In this document: in pieces, positions 52,611 to 62,112 of the stretch | Layout: the number at the start of each line of letters is the position of its first letter | Position numbering within the stretch: position 1 is the first letter of the stretch | NCBI RefSeq assembly: GCF_013177315.1 | Contig: NZ_CP053661.1 | Coordinates: 2,914,001-2,978,000, forward strand | Length of the DNA stretch: 64,000 nt | DNA from: Thermoleptolyngbya sichuanensis A183 | GTDB lineage: Bacteria; Cyanobacteriota; Cyanobacteriia; Elainellales; Elainellaceae | Direction of reading: 5' to 3' | Made by a program: the position numbers and the translations under genes | The notes under the pieces: model-generated | Databases searched by the model: none | What the model saw: the letters and a program-made list of their open reading frames with translations, nothing else | Told to the model about the DNA's origin: nothing

Positions 52611-54251
52611 ATGGGCGATGAACGACGTGAGGGGCCAGAGCCTCGCACAAAACGCAAGTTTGACTGGGGCTGGCGGACAGTGCTGATCGCGGCGGCCCTC
52701 TTTTGGGTGCTGTGCAGCATTTTTGCGCTGCAACGGTTCTATAACTTTTTCCCGACGTTTGTGTCGTTCGACCAGGGCATCTTCAACCAGGTGTTTTGGA
52801 ATAGCCTGCACGGGCGCTGGTTTGAAGGCTCCCTCTCTTCCAGCGAATCGAGCGCCGTGCAGCTAGACAACCAACTGCCCGAGGTGTTTTATCGCCGCCT
52901 CGCCCAGCATTTCACCCCCGCGCTGCTGCTTTGGCTGCCGATTTATGCTTTGTTTCAGTCCCCTGCGGGGCTGTCGCTGCTGCAAGTGACGCTGATGACA
53001 GCGGGCGGACTGGTGCTGTACGCGCTGGCCCGTCACTATCACCCGCCCCATGTGTCGGCGCTGATTGCCGTCAGCTACTTTTGCGCGAATGCGGTCATCG
53101 CGCCGACGCTGGCCAATTTCCACGATTTCTCCCAAATTCCGCTGTTTGTCTTTGGCCTGCTATGGGCGATGGAAAAGCGGCGCTGGTGGCTGTTTTGGCT
53201 GCTGCTAGGGCTGACGCTGGTGGTGCGCGAAGATGCCGGGGTGATTACCTTTGGCGTGGGTTTCTACATGGCAGCATCGCGGCGTTTTTTGCGGGCTGGG
53301 GTGGCGGTGTGCATCCTCAGCCTGGGCTATATGCTGCTGCTGACGAATTGGGTGATGCCGCTGTTTGCGCCGGACATTTCGCGGCGGTTTATGGTGGAGC
53401 AGTTTGGACGGTTCACTAACGGGCAGGAGGCTTCGACACTGGAGGTGCTGTGGGCGATGATCCGCAACCCCGACCAGGTTCTGGCAGAAGTAGTCAACCC
53501 ACCGGGACGCACCCTCAGCTATGTCTTGGCGCAATGGCTGCCGCTGGCGTTTGTGCCCGTGATTTCGCTGGATGCGTGGCTGTTGACCGGGTTTCCGCTG
53601 CTCAAGCTGCTGCTGCAAGAAGACCCTACCGCCCTGTCGATGCACCTGCGCTATGCCGTGTCGCTGGTTCCAGGATTGTTCTACGGCGCAATCCTCTGGT
53701 GGCACAAGCATCCCCACTGGTTTCGCCCCCGCTTGCGGCAGTTTTGGCTATTTTGCCTGGGGCTGGCGCTGCTGTTCACAGTTGCGTCAAATCCCAATCG
53801 GGCGCTGTCGGTGTTCATTCCCGACTCGATCCAGCCGTGGGTCTACACGTCGCCCGCCCGCCAGTGGGAACACGCCCAGGCCGTGCGATCGCTCTTGCGG
53901 CAAATCCCCAGCGATGCCAGCGTCACCGCTACGGGAAACATCGTGGCGCATCTCTCCAGCCGCCGCGAAGTCTTGCGCTATCCGGGCACGCGCCTGATCA
54001 ACGACGACCGCAAGCAGATTGGCGTGGAATATGCCGTGCTGGATTTTTGGTATCCACTGCGCTTTTCGGCGGCCTTTCCTGACGAAGGCAGAAGCTTTTT
54101 TGGCATGACCAACCGCGTCCTCGGCTGGCTCCGAGACGGCAGCTTTGGGCTGATGGATTTTCAGGATGGGGTTGCCTTGCTGCGGCGCGGTGTGCCCTCC
54201 AGCCCCGAAGCCGCCGCCGCCTGGAACCAGTTTCACCAGCCGCTGGATTAA
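52611..54251 (+). CDS. DUF2079 polytopic membrane protein
   Basis: A 546-residue protein with about ten transmembrane segments. The opening FDWGWRTVLIAAALFWVLCS followed by FDQGIFNQVFWNSLHGRWFEGS and QHFTPALLLWLPIYALF is typical of DUF2079, a family related by plan to membrane mannosyl/glycosyl-transferases (GT-C-like). VREDAGVITFGVGFY with its acidic pair may be part of an active site. The role is unknown, perhaps in envelope glycosylation. It starts at ATG 52611. Confidence 0.85.
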   Translation: MGDERREGPEPRTKRKFDWGWRTVLIAAALFWVLCSIFALQRFYNFFPTFVSFDQGIFNQVFWNSLHGRWFEGSLSSSESSAVQLDNQLPEVFYRRLAQHFTPALLLWLPIYALFQSPAGLSLLQVTLMTAGGLVLYALARHYHPPHVSALIAVSYFCANAVIAPTLANFHDFSQIPLFVFGLLWAMEKRRWWLFWLLLGLTLVVREDAGVITFGVGFYMAASRRFLRAGVAVCILSLGYMLLLTNWVMPLFAPDISRRFMVEQFGRFTNGQEASTLEVLWAMIRNPDQVLAEVVNPPGRTLSYVLAQWLPLAFVPVISLDAWLLTGFPLLKLLLQEDPTALSMHLRYAVSLVPGLFYGAILWWHKHPHWFRPRLRQFWLFCLGLALLFTVASNPNRALSVFIPDSIQPWVYTSPARQWEHAQAVRSLLRQIPSDASVTATGNIVAHLSSRREVLRYPGTRLINDDRKQIGVEYAVLDFWYPLRFSAAFPDEGRSFFGMTNRVLGWLRDGSFGLMDFQDGVALLRRGVPSSPEAAAAWNQFHQPLD

Positions 54252-54318
54252 GCCATCCGACGGAACCCGAATCGCCTTGCATAGAATGTTCTTTTGGAGT
54301 TTCTTTTCCCCTGCTGCC

Positions 54319-55131
54319 ATGAATGCCTTTGAACCGCCTGCTGCCGAAAATCCTGCCGCCGAAAACCCTGTTGCCGAAAATCCTGCCGCTGAAAACCTTG
54401 AAAACCTTGCTGCCCAAAAACTATACGAGGGCAAGGCCAAAATCCTCTACGCCACCGACGATCCAGAAGTCTTGCTGACCTACTTCAAAGATGATGCAAC
54501 CGCGTTTAATGCCCAAAAGCGCGGCACGATTTCCGGCAAAGGCGAGGTGAATTGCGCCATGTCGCAGCACTTGTTTCGCCTGCTAGAGGCGCAGGGCGTG
54601 CCGACCCACCTGATCGACTGCCCCACATCCAACACCATGCGGGTGCGGCGGGTATCGATTGTGCCCCTGGAGGTGGTGGTCAGGAACATTGCGGCGGGGA
54701 GTCTCTGTCAACAGACTGGGTTGGAATTGGGAACCCCGCTCAGTCCGCCGCTGGTAGAGTTTTACCTGAAAAACGATGCCCTCGGCGATCCGCTGCTGAC
54801 GGAAGATCGGCTGCGCGTGATGGAGCTGGCTACGCCCGATCAGGTGCAACAACTCCGGGAGATGGCGCTGCGGGTCAACCAAGTGCTGTCTGAGTTCTTT
54901 AATCAGTGTGGGATTACACTGGTGGACTTCAAACTGGAGTTTGGGGTCGATGGGGCAGGCAAGCTGCTGCTGGCGGATGAGATTAGTCCCGATACGTGCC
55001 GTCTGTGGAATCAGGCGGAGTCTGACCCTAACCGCAGGGTGATGGATAAAGACCGATTTCGACGCGATTTGGGCGATGTGGAGGCTGCGTACCAGCAGGT
55101 GCTACAGCGAGTTCTGGCACAAAGCGTCTAG
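54319..55131 (+). CDS. purC: SAICAR synthetase (purine synthesis)
   Basis: PurC joins CAIR and aspartate to make SAICAR in de novo purine synthesis. From ATG 54319 the product has 270 residues. The core starts at KLYEGKAKILYATDDP and contains GTISGKGEVNCAMS, VPLEVVVRNIAAGS, LVDFKLEFG and LADEISPDTCRLW, all diagnostic. The N-terminus is unusual: a (PAAEN)4 repeat encoded by four 15-bp units (54337-54396). An upstream frame to 54166 overlaps the previous gene and is not used. Confidence 0.95.
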   Translation: MNAFEPPAAENPAAENPVAENPAAENLENLAAQKLYEGKAKILYATDDPEVLLTYFKDDATAFNAQKRGTISGKGEVNCAMSQHLFRLLEAQGVPTHLIDCPTSNTMRVRRVSIVPLEVVVRNIAAGSLCQQTGLELGTPLSPPLVEFYLKNDALGDPLLTEDRLRVMELATPDQVQQLREMALRVNQVLSEFFNQCGITLVDFKLEFGVDGAGKLLLADEISPDTCRLWNQAESDPNRRVMDKDRFRRDLGDVEAAYQQVLQRVLAQSV

Positions 55132-55176
55132 AAGGGCGTTGCCAATGCTGTAAAATTGCTCCGTTTGCTCGGAATT

Positions 55177-55208
55177 GCGATTCGCGAAGCGATCCCTACG
55201 GGAATCGC
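55177..55208 (+). repeat. Interspersed palindromic repeat, copy D
   Basis: GCGATTCGCGAAGCGATCCC...GGGAATCGC in the spacer between purC and the omp85 gene; close to consensus of the family whose other copies lie at 6174, 7791 and 8283. The rest of the 224-bp spacer shows a CTCGACTAGGCTAT/CTCGACTGGGCTAT near-direct repeat. Confidence 0.8.
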
Positions 55209-55355
55209 ACTCGGCTCGTCAATTCCGATCTGCGTCTCGACTAGGCTATCTCGACTGGGCTATGCCGTCGCGCTGATCCGAATCGTTCCTGGCTGACCTA
55301 GCCGATTGTTTTGCTCAGTTCTTCCTGTCTGTGGTGTGTGGACGTGTTAAAACCT

Positions 55356-57671
55356 ATGCGTTTTTCTCCTGTCGTATTGGCGGCGATCGCCATTTCTTCC
55401 GTTTCAGGTCTTGCGGCTCAGGCGGCGCGCGCTCAAACTGCCCCCCTCTCTGAGCAGTTGTCCCAAAGTCAGGTTCAGCAGTCGCCCCATGAGCCAGTTG
55501 ACGCATCCGCTGCGGCTGTGGGAGATGGAGCCGTTCCGCCGAGCCTAGTCAAGCCAGATCTGCTGCCAGGGGCGATCGCCCGCGCTGAGGTGGATGCCGC
55601 ATCGGGCACTCCAGAAGGGGCGATCGCAGCGGCTCCGACCCATTCGGTGAACGGAGATGCAACTGTGCTGGCCAACCTGCTTTCCTCCAAGCCCGCTGAG
55701 CAACCGCTGGAAGGAGTATCCCCTTTGGCAGCCCAGTCGCCGGGAACAGAGGCAGCAGAACCTGCAACTCCCTCCGCTCTGTCTAAACTGGCTGTGCCCC
55801 AGACAGGAACCTCCCGCCTGGGCAACCCCATTGAGCTAGCCCAATTTATCCCCCAGCCCCAGCCCGCCGACGGACAGCCCGCCCCTGCTGAGGCTGCCCC
55901 GCCCCAGGAAGAACCGCGGGTGCTGGTGTCTGAGTTGGTCGTCAGCGGGGCCCCCAGCCCGGAGCTAGAGGACGCAGTATTTAACGCCATCAGAACTCGC
56001 GCTGGCGCAACCACTACGCGCACCCAGCTTCAGCAGGATATTAACGCGGTGTTTGCCACAGGATTTTTCGCGGACGTGCGGGCGGTTCCCGAAGATACGC
56101 CGCTGGGCGTGCGGGTCACCTTCGTGGTGCAGCCCAACCCGGTGCTAACGGCAGTGCGAATCCAGGGCAACGAGGTGCTGCCCCAGCAGGTGGTTGACCA
56201 GACCTTTGGAACGCAATACGGCCGCGTGTTGAACCTGAACCAGCTCCAGACGGGTATCCGCAACATCAACCGCTGGTATCAGGACAACGGCTATGTGCTG
56301 GCGCAGGTGATCGACGCACCCCGCATCAGCCAAGATGGCGTGGTCACGCTCTCGGTGGCAGAGGGCGTGATCGAGGATATCAACGTCGCCTTTCAAACCG
56401 AAGACGGCGAAACCGAGGACGATGACGGCAACCCGATTCGAGGCCGCACCCGCGCTTTCATCATCACGCGGGAATTTGAAACTAAGCCTGGGGACGTGTT
56501 CAACCAGAACCAGATTCAGCAAGACCTCCAGCGAGCCTTTCGGCTGGGGCTGTTCGACGACTTGCAGGTGACGCTGAATCCGGGTGACGACCCCCGCAAG
56601 GTGGACGTGACCATCAACGCCGTGGAACGGAGCAGCGGCTCGATCTCCGCTGGGGTGGGCGTGAGTTCAGCTAGCGGTCTGTTTGGCACGGTTAGCTATC
56701 AGGAGCAAAACCTGGGCGGCAACAACCAGCGACTCGGCGCAGAAGTGCAGTTTGGTCAGCGGGATTTGTTGTTTGATATTAGCTTTACGGACCCGTGGAT
56801 TGCGGGTGATCCAAACCGCACCTCCTATACGGTCAACGCCTTTAGCCGTCGGTCGATTCCGCTGGTGTTTCAGGGCGGCGAGACGGAGGTGACACTGGAA
56901 AATGGCGATCGCCCTCGCGTGCGGCGGATTGGCGGCGGCGTGACCTTTGGCCGCCCCCTGGGCGACGGCTGGCGAGCCACGGCCGGGCTGCAATATCAGA
57001 ACATCCGCCTGCAAGATGCCGATGGCGATCTGGCTCCAGTGGACGAATTGGGCAACCAGCTCAGCTTCAGCGAGTCGGGCACGGATGATATTTTGCTCGT
57101 GCAGCTCAGCGCCAGTCAGGATCGCCGCGATAGCGCCGTTGCCCCCACACGGGGTTATAACCTCCGGATTGCAACGGATCAGTCGATTCCTGTAGGTCAG
57201 GGGAATATCTTTTTCAACCGACTGCGAGGCAGCTATAGCCGCTATTTCCCCGTAGACATCACCGACTTCACAGAAGGGCCCGAAACGCTAGCCTTCAACG
57301 TGCAGGGCGGCGTGGTGTTTGGCGATCTGCCGCCCTACGAGGCCTTCTCGCTGGGCGGCACAGACTCGGTGCGCGGCTATGAAGCGGGCGATGTGGGCAG
57401 CGGTCGCGCCTTTGTGCTGGGTACGGTAGAATACCGCTTCCCCATCTTTTCAATTGTCGGCGGCGTGCTGTTTGTAGACGTGGGCAGCGACCTGGGAACG
57501 GGCAGCGACGTGCCAGGACAGCCCGCTGTGGTGCGCGACAAGCCAGGAACCGGGATTGGCTTTGGGCTGGGAATTCGGGTGCAGTCGCCGATTGGCGCAA
57601 TCCGGGTAGACTTGGGCTTTAATGATGAAGGCGACAGTCGGATTCACTTTGGCATTGGGGAACGCTTCTAG
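55356..57671 (+). CDS. Omp85/BamA-family outer membrane assembly protein
   Basis: A 771-residue protein of the BamA/Toc75 family that inserts beta-barrel proteins into the outer membrane. It starts at ATG 55356 with a signal peptide (VVLAAIAISSVSGLAAQAARAQ). A Pro/Ala-rich stretch of about 180 residues leads to three POTRA domains (VLVSELVVSGAPSPELEDAV; VRIQGNEVLPQQVVDQTF; ITREFETKPGDVFNQNQIQQ). The 16-strand barrel follows from about residue 430; near its end VRGYEAGDVGSGRAF is the conserved VRGY/F motif of barrel loop 6. It heads the lpxC-fabZ-lpxA-lpxB cluster. Confidence 0.93.
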   Translation: MRFSPVVLAAIAISSVSGLAAQAARAQTAPLSEQLSQSQVQQSPHEPVDASAAAVGDGAVPPSLVKPDLLPGAIARAEVDAASGTPEGAIAAAPTHSVNGDATVLANLLSSKPAEQPLEGVSPLAAQSPGTEAAEPATPSALSKLAVPQTGTSRLGNPIELAQFIPQPQPADGQPAPAEAAPPQEEPRVLVSELVVSGAPSPELEDAVFNAIRTRAGATTTRTQLQQDINAVFATGFFADVRAVPEDTPLGVRVTFVVQPNPVLTAVRIQGNEVLPQQVVDQTFGTQYGRVLNLNQLQTGIRNINRWYQDNGYVLAQVIDAPRISQDGVVTLSVAEGVIEDINVAFQTEDGETEDDDGNPIRGRTRAFIITREFETKPGDVFNQNQIQQDLQRAFRLGLFDDLQVTLNPGDDPRKVDVTINAVERSSGSISAGVGVSSASGLFGTVSYQEQNLGGNNQRLGAEVQFGQRDLLFDISFTDPWIAGDPNRTSYTVNAFSRRSIPLVFQGGETEVTLENGDRPRVRRIGGGVTFGRPLGDGWRATAGLQYQNIRLQDADGDLAPVDELGNQLSFSESGTDDILLVQLSASQDRRDSAVAPTRGYNLRIATDQSIPVGQGNIFFNRLRGSYSRYFPVDITDFTEGPETLAFNVQGGVVFGDLPPYEAFSLGGTDSVRGYEAGDVGSGRAFVLGTVEYRFPIFSIVGGVLFVDVGSDLGTGSDVPGQPAVVRDKPGTGIGFGLGIRVQSPIGAIRVDLGFNDEGDSRIHFGIGERF

Positions 57672-57726
57672 CAGTAGCCTTAGTTAAGACCCGTCAGGTT
57701 TTGATACCGCCATCTGGGCGATCGCA

Positions 57727-58647
57727 ATGGAACAAGTCCTCTCTTTCTCTAGCATCCCATCCGCCAACCGTCGCGAAGCCTCGGCTCCCGGTCTGCTGAG
57801 GGATCAGCAGCATACCCTTGGCAGCCCCTTAGCACAGTCGGGGGTGGGGCTGCACCTGGGCGAACCCACCCAGGTCAGGATTTTGCCTGCTCAACCGGGA
57901 GATGGGCGCTACTTTGTGCGGGTAGATCTGCCGGGGCAGCCCGTCATTCCGGCTCACATTGACCAGGTGCGCGAGACGCGGCTTTCGACCGAACTGGCAG
58001 TGGAAACCGCTGAGGGGACTGCCAACGCCCGCACAGTGGAACACCTGCTGGCGGCGCTGGTGGGCATGGGCATTGACAACGCTCGCATCGAAATCGACGG
58101 GCCCGAAGTGCCCTTGCTAGATGGTTCCGCCCAGGACTGGGCCAGGGCGATCGCCGCCGCCGGGATCATGCCCCAGTCCGCCTCCTGCGCTCTGGTTCCC
58201 CTGCCAGAACCCGTCTGGGTGCGCCACGAGGATGCGTTTGTAGCCGCGATCCCCGCCTCAGAACTGCGCTTTAGCTACGGCATCGACTTTGACCTGCCCG
58301 CCATTGGCAACCAGTGGGTCAGTTGGTCGCCCAGCGCAGAACCCTTTGAAAGGGCGATCGCTCCCGCCCGCACCTTTGGTCTGGCCCATCAGATCGACCA
58401 ACTGCGATCGCTCGGCCTGATTCGCGGCGGTAGCCTGGACAATGCTCTGGTGTGCGGCCCCGACGGATGGCTAAACCCACCCCTGAGATTTTCAAATGAA
58501 CCAGTGCGTCATAAACTTTTAGACTTAGTAGGAGACATCAGTCTGCTCGGCTGGATGCCCCTGGCGCACCTGGTCGCCTACAAAGCGAGCCACCAACTGC
58601 ATACGGAACTGGCTCGCCGCCTCCGACTGTCCCCGTTTGCGCCCTAG
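57727..58647 (+). CDS. lpxC: UDP-3-O-acyl-N-acetylglucosamine deacetylase
   Basis: LpxC is the zinc enzyme of the committed step of lipid A synthesis. The 306-residue product shows the first zinc ligand in [19 protein letters not shown] and the second pair in [15 protein letters not shown], plus [28 protein letters not shown]. The first ~35 residues are longer than in E. coli. It begins 55 bp after the omp85 gene. Confidence 0.96.
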   Translation: MEQVLSFSSIPSANRREASAPGLLRDQQHTLGSPLAQSGVGLHLGEPTQVRILPAQPGDGRYFVRVDLPGQPVIPAHIDQVRETRLSTELAVETAEGTANARTVEHLLAALVGMGIDNARIEIDGPEVPLLDGSAQDWARAIAAAGIMPQSASCALVPLPEPVWVRHEDAFVAAIPASELRFSYGIDFDLPAIGNQWVSWSPSAEPFERAIAPARTFGLAHQIDQLRSLGLIRGGSLDNALVCGPDGWLNPPLRFSNEPVRHKLLDLVGDISLLGWMPLAHLVAYKASHQLHTELARRLRLSPFAP

Positions 58648-58795
58648 CGCGATTCTCAGCGCCGCTGCTGCCCAATCTTCCCACACCCGGCTTCCGTAGC
58701 CCTATTGCCGCTCTTGTCTGACTCTGCTGTCCATCTCCAGCCACCTTTCAAACCCTCGATTCCATTATTCCCCTCTTATTCCCCTCTGTCAGCCC

Positions 58796-59323
58796 ATGAC
58801 CATTTTGACCGACCTCCATACCACCGTTTCCCCCGTTTCTCCCATTCAGGCTGAGCCAGAAGCCGCTCCTGAAACGCCCTCTGCACCGCCGACTGTGCTT
58901 TCGGTGGAGGAAATTCACAAGCTGCTGCCGCATCGGTATCCGTTCTCTCTGGTCGATCGAATCATCGAATTCGTTCCCGAAAAGCGGGCCGTGGGCATCA
59001 AAAATGTTACGTTCAATGAACCCCACTTTCAGGGTCATTTTCCGGGTCGCCCTATTATGCCGGGGGTATTGATTGTGGAGGCCATGGCCCAGGTGGGCGG
59101 CGTGGTGCTGACGCAGATGGCCGACGTGCAAGACGGTCTGTTTATGTTTGCAGGCATCGACAAAGTGCGGTTTCGCCGTCCGGTTGTGCCCGGTGACCAA
59201 ATCATCATGGCCGTTGAATTGCTCTGGGTCAAAAAACGCCGCTTTGGCAAGATGTATGGACGCGCAGAGGTAGACGGGCAACTGGCTGCCGAAGGCGAAT
59301 TGATGTTTTCACTGGTGGACTGA
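58796..59323 (+). CDS. fabZ: 3-hydroxyacyl-ACP dehydratase
   Basis: FabZ dehydrates hydroxyacyl-ACP in fatty-acid elongation and balances acyl supply for lipid A. The 175-residue product has the catalytic His and Glu in [24 protein letters not shown] (a 24-residue block given here as its parts PHFQGHFPG and [10 protein letters not shown]), after [14 protein letters not shown]. The first ~35 residues are Pro/Ala-rich and absent from most FabZ proteins. It lies 149 bp after lpxC and 3 bp before lpxA. Confidence 0.96.
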   Translation: MTILTDLHTTVSPVSPIQAEPEAAPETPSAPPTVLSVEEIHKLLPHRYPFSLVDRIIEFVPEKRAVGIKNVTFNEPHFQGHFPGRPIMPGVLIVEAMAQVGGVVLTQMADVQDGLFMFAGIDKVRFRRPVVPGDQIIMAVELLWVKKRRFGKMYGRAEVDGQLAAEGELMFSLVD

Positions 59324-59326
59324 TCC

Positions 59327-60151
59327 TTGACTACCCTGATTCATCCTACGGCTGTTATCCACCCCGACGCTGAACTGCATCCGACGGTTCAGGTTGGGGC
59401 CTATGCAGTCATTGGCAATCGGGTGAAGGTGGGGCCAGGGACGGTCGTGGGGGCCCATGTGGTGCTGGATGGCTGGACCGAAATCGGAGCCCGCAACCAG
59501 ATCTTTCCGGGTGCTGCCATCGGCTTGCCCCCGCAGGACTTGAAATACGACGGTGCGATCACCCAGGTCAAGATCGGCGACGACAACCTGATCCGAGAGT
59601 ACGTAACCATCAACCGTGCCACCTACACAGGCGAGGCGACGGTGATTGGCAATGGCAACCTGCTGATGGCCTACGTGCATGTCGGGCACAACTGCGTCAT
59701 CGAAGACCGCGTGGTCATTGCTAACAGCACCGCGCTGGCTGGGCATGTGCATATCGAGGCGCGGGCGACGATTAGCGGCGTGCTGGGCATCCATCAGTTT
59801 GTGCGGGTGGGGCGACTGGCGATGGTCGGCGGCATGAGCCGAATCAACCGCGACGTGCCGCCCTATATGCTGGTGGAGGGCAACCCGGCCAGAGTGCGAT
59901 CGCTCAATCTGGTGGGTCTGCGCCGCTCTGGGCTGATGGATGCCGACCAGGGACGCACCTATCAAGCGCTCAAAAAAGCCTTTCGCACCCTCTATCGCTC
60001 TGGGCTGCCGCTGAATCAGGCAATCGAGCAGATCGACCTGCTGCCCGACTGCGAACCCTTGCAGCATCTACGGCAATTTTTGCAACTGTCGCAATTGCCA
60101 AGCCGTCGGGGGCTGATTCCGGGGAGTGGTCGCAACCGAGGCGCAGATTGA
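59327..60151 (+). CDS. lpxA: UDP-N-acetylglucosamine acyltransferase
   Basis: LpxA adds the first 3-hydroxyacyl chain to UDP-GlcNAc. It has 274 residues and a TTG start at 59327, 3 bp after the fabZ stop. Hexapeptide repeats run through the N-terminal two thirds (IHPTAVIHPDAELHPTVQVG and on), with the catalytic His region AYVHVGHNC, the FPGAAIGLPPQDLKY loop and a C-terminal helical domain. Its stop overlaps the lpxB start (TGATG). Confidence 0.95.
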   Translation: MTTLIHPTAVIHPDAELHPTVQVGAYAVIGNRVKVGPGTVVGAHVVLDGWTEIGARNQIFPGAAIGLPPQDLKYDGAITQVKIGDDNLIREYVTINRATYTGEATVIGNGNLLMAYVHVGHNCVIEDRVVIANSTALAGHVHIEARATISGVLGIHQFVRVGRLAMVGGMSRINRDVPPYMLVEGNPARVRSLNLVGLRRSGLMDADQGRTYQALKKAFRTLYRSGLPLNQAIEQIDLLPDCEPLQHLRQFLQLSQLPSRRGLIPGSGRNRGAD

Positions 60152-61377
60152 TGGACACGGTTGAGCCAGTCCACCCGCCTGCGGCCCGGTCGGCTCGGAT
60201 TTTGATCAGCACGGGCGAGGTGTCAGGCGACTTGCAGGGGGCGCTGCTGGTGGAGGCGCTGTGGCGGCAGGCCGAGAAACGCGGACTGGCGCTGGAGATT
60301 TTGGCCCTGGGGGGCGATCGCATGGCGGCGGCCGGGGCGACTCTCTTGGGCGACACAACTGCCATTGGTTCCGTCGGCATTGTGGAAGCACTGCCCTTTG
60401 TGCTGCCGACGCTGATGCTCCAGCGGCGAGTGCAGCAGCAATTGCAGCAGCATCCGCCCGATCTGGTCGTGATGATCGACTACTTTGGACCAAACTCGCG
60501 CATCGGCACCTATATGCGTCGCCACTTTTCCCAAGTGCCGCTGATTTACTACATCGCGCCGCAGGAGTGGGTGTGGTCGCTCAGTCCGGCCAAAACGCAA
60601 CAGGTGATTAGCCTGAGCGATCGCCTCCTGGCCATTTTTCCTGAAGAAGCCCGCTATTACGAAAAATGGGGCGCAAACGCGACCTACGTTGGGCATCCCT
60701 TGGTGGATCGCGTCGCCACCTTCCCCAGCCGCGCCGCAGCCCGTCAGCAGTTGGGCATTGCCGAAGATGAAGTGGCGATCGCCCTCTTGCCCGCCTCTCG
60801 CCGCCAGGAAGTCAAACACCTGCTGCCTGTGCTGTGTCAGGCAGCACAGCAAATTCAAGCCGCCCTGCCCCAGGCGCATCTCTGGATTCCTCTCTCGCTG
60901 TCGCAGTTTCAGACCTCTGTTGAGCAGGCGATCCGGCGCTACGGGCTGCGGGCAACGATCGTGACCGAGCAGACCCAGACCGTGATCTCCGCTGCCGACC
61001 TAGCGCTGACCAAATCTGGCACGGCCAACCTGGAAATTGCGCTGGCAGGTGTGCCCCAGGTGGTCATCTACCGCGTCAGCCGCGTGACCGCATGGATCGC
61101 CCGCCGCTTCCTGAAGTTTTCGATTCCCTTCATGTCGCCGCCCAACCTGGTGATGATGGAGCCGATTGTGCCGGAACTATTGCAGGAAGCCGCAACCCCA
61201 GAGCATATCGCCCGCGAGGGGCTGGCGCTGCTGCTCGACCCAGATCGCCGCCACCAAATCCAGCAAGACTATGCCCGATTGCGCCAGGTGCTAGGAGATG
61301 GCGGCGTGTGCGATCGCGCTGCGGGGGAGGTGCTAGATCTGTTGGAGCAGCGAGAGATGGGACGGGTGATGGCGTAG
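60151..61377 (+). CDS. lpxB: Lipid-A-disaccharide synthase
   Basis: LpxB condenses UDP-2,3-diacylglucosamine with lipid X. The 408-residue product starts at ATG 60151, whose A overlaps the lpxA stop; a TTG at 60148 is an alternative. Diagnostic parts are ISTGEVSGDLQGALL, DYFGPNSRIG, YYIAPQEWVWS, YVGHPLVDRV, LLPASRRQEVKHLLPVL and TKSGTANLEIALAGVPQVV. It is the last gene of the cluster. lpxD is not present in the window. Confidence 0.96.
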   Translation: MDTVEPVHPPAARSARILISTGEVSGDLQGALLVEALWRQAEKRGLALEILALGGDRMAAAGATLLGDTTAIGSVGIVEALPFVLPTLMLQRRVQQQLQQHPPDLVVMIDYFGPNSRIGTYMRRHFSQVPLIYYIAPQEWVWSLSPAKTQQVISLSDRLLAIFPEEARYYEKWGANATYVGHPLVDRVATFPSRAAARQQLGIAEDEVAIALLPASRRQEVKHLLPVLCQAAQQIQAALPQAHLWIPLSLSQFQTSVEQAIRRYGLRATIVTEQTQTVISAADLALTKSGTANLEIALAGVPQVVIYRVSRVTAWIARRFLKFSIPFMSPPNLVMMEPIVPELLQEAATPEHIAREGLALLLDPDRRHQIQQDYARLRQVLGDGGVCDRAAGEVLDLLEQREMGRVMA

Positions 61378-61467
61378 AAAGGGGCGAGCGGCTGGAATAA
61401 GCGGCTGGAATAAACTGATCCCGCTTCCCTGCTATATGATCCTGGGGAAACCGAGTTGGAGGCCGCC

Positions 61468-61995
61468 ATGACCAACCCCCTCACCCTTCCCCCGGATCTG
61501 TCTTTTGAACAGGCGATCGCCCTGACGCAAGACCTGATGGCACAGATGGCGGCAGGCACGCTGTCGGATGAAGCAGAGGAGCAGGCGATCGCCGCCCTGG
61601 TGTCTAGCGAAAACGGGGCGCGGGGCTTTTTCGTCACCTATCTCACCAGCGACAGCGCCTTGGCAGATGCGCCATCAGAAGCCGTGGTAAAAGCGCTGCA
61701 ATCTTCCCCCGGAACCGTCGCGGAACTGCTGGTGAAAAACGTGGCCATGTCTTCCGCAATGGCGATCGCCCATCGCCGCAACCAAGCCGAAGACATGGCC
61801 CAGGGTTCCGAGCGGGTCAGCCGCCGCACACTCGATCTGATCCGCAGGGTCGGCCTGCCCCAGGTGACTGAAAAAGCGCAGCAACTCCGCAACAGCGCCA
61901 AAACCGGCGACGGCCCCTACGCTGAATTTCTGAACCGCTGGCGCTATGACGACGAGCAGCGGGCGGTGATTCAGGCGGCGCTGGCGGGCATTTAG
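61468..61995 (+). CDS. Conserved cyanobacterial hypothetical, helical
   Basis: A 175-residue acidic, mostly helical protein starting MTNPLTLPPDLSFEQA at 61468, with GGAGG eight bases upstream; a TTG at 61456 is the alternative. It looks like a conserved cyanobacterial family, function unknown. It follows lpxB by 90 bp on the same strand and is convergent with the GH57 gene. Confidence 0.75.
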   Translation: MTNPLTLPPDLSFEQAIALTQDLMAQMAAGTLSDEAEEQAIAALVSSENGARGFFVTYLTSDSALADAPSEAVVKALQSSPGTVAELLVKNVAMSSAMAIAHRRNQAEDMAQGSERVSRRTLDLIRRVGLPQVTEKAQQLRNSAKTGDGPYAEFLNRWRYDDEQRAVIQAALAGI

Positions 61996-61997
61996 GG

Positions 61998-62112
61998 GAT
62001 TTTGGATTCTGGATTTTAGATTTTGGATGTTAGGGGGCGATCGCTCTCATTCCTGCCCCCAAACCTGCCCAAAATCGGCAATCCCAAATCCAAAGCCAAA
62101 TCCAAAATCCTC
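61998..62112. repeat. Inverted pair of ATCCAAAATCC repeats between convergent genes
   Basis: GGATTTTGGATTCTGGATTTT at the left and AAATCCAAAGCC/AAATCCAAAATCC at the right are inverted copies of the dispersed family seen at 30425 and 41635. They can fold into a long imperfect hairpin and may serve as a two-way terminator. (Left arm about 61998-62027, right arm about 62082-62112.). Confidence 0.65.
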
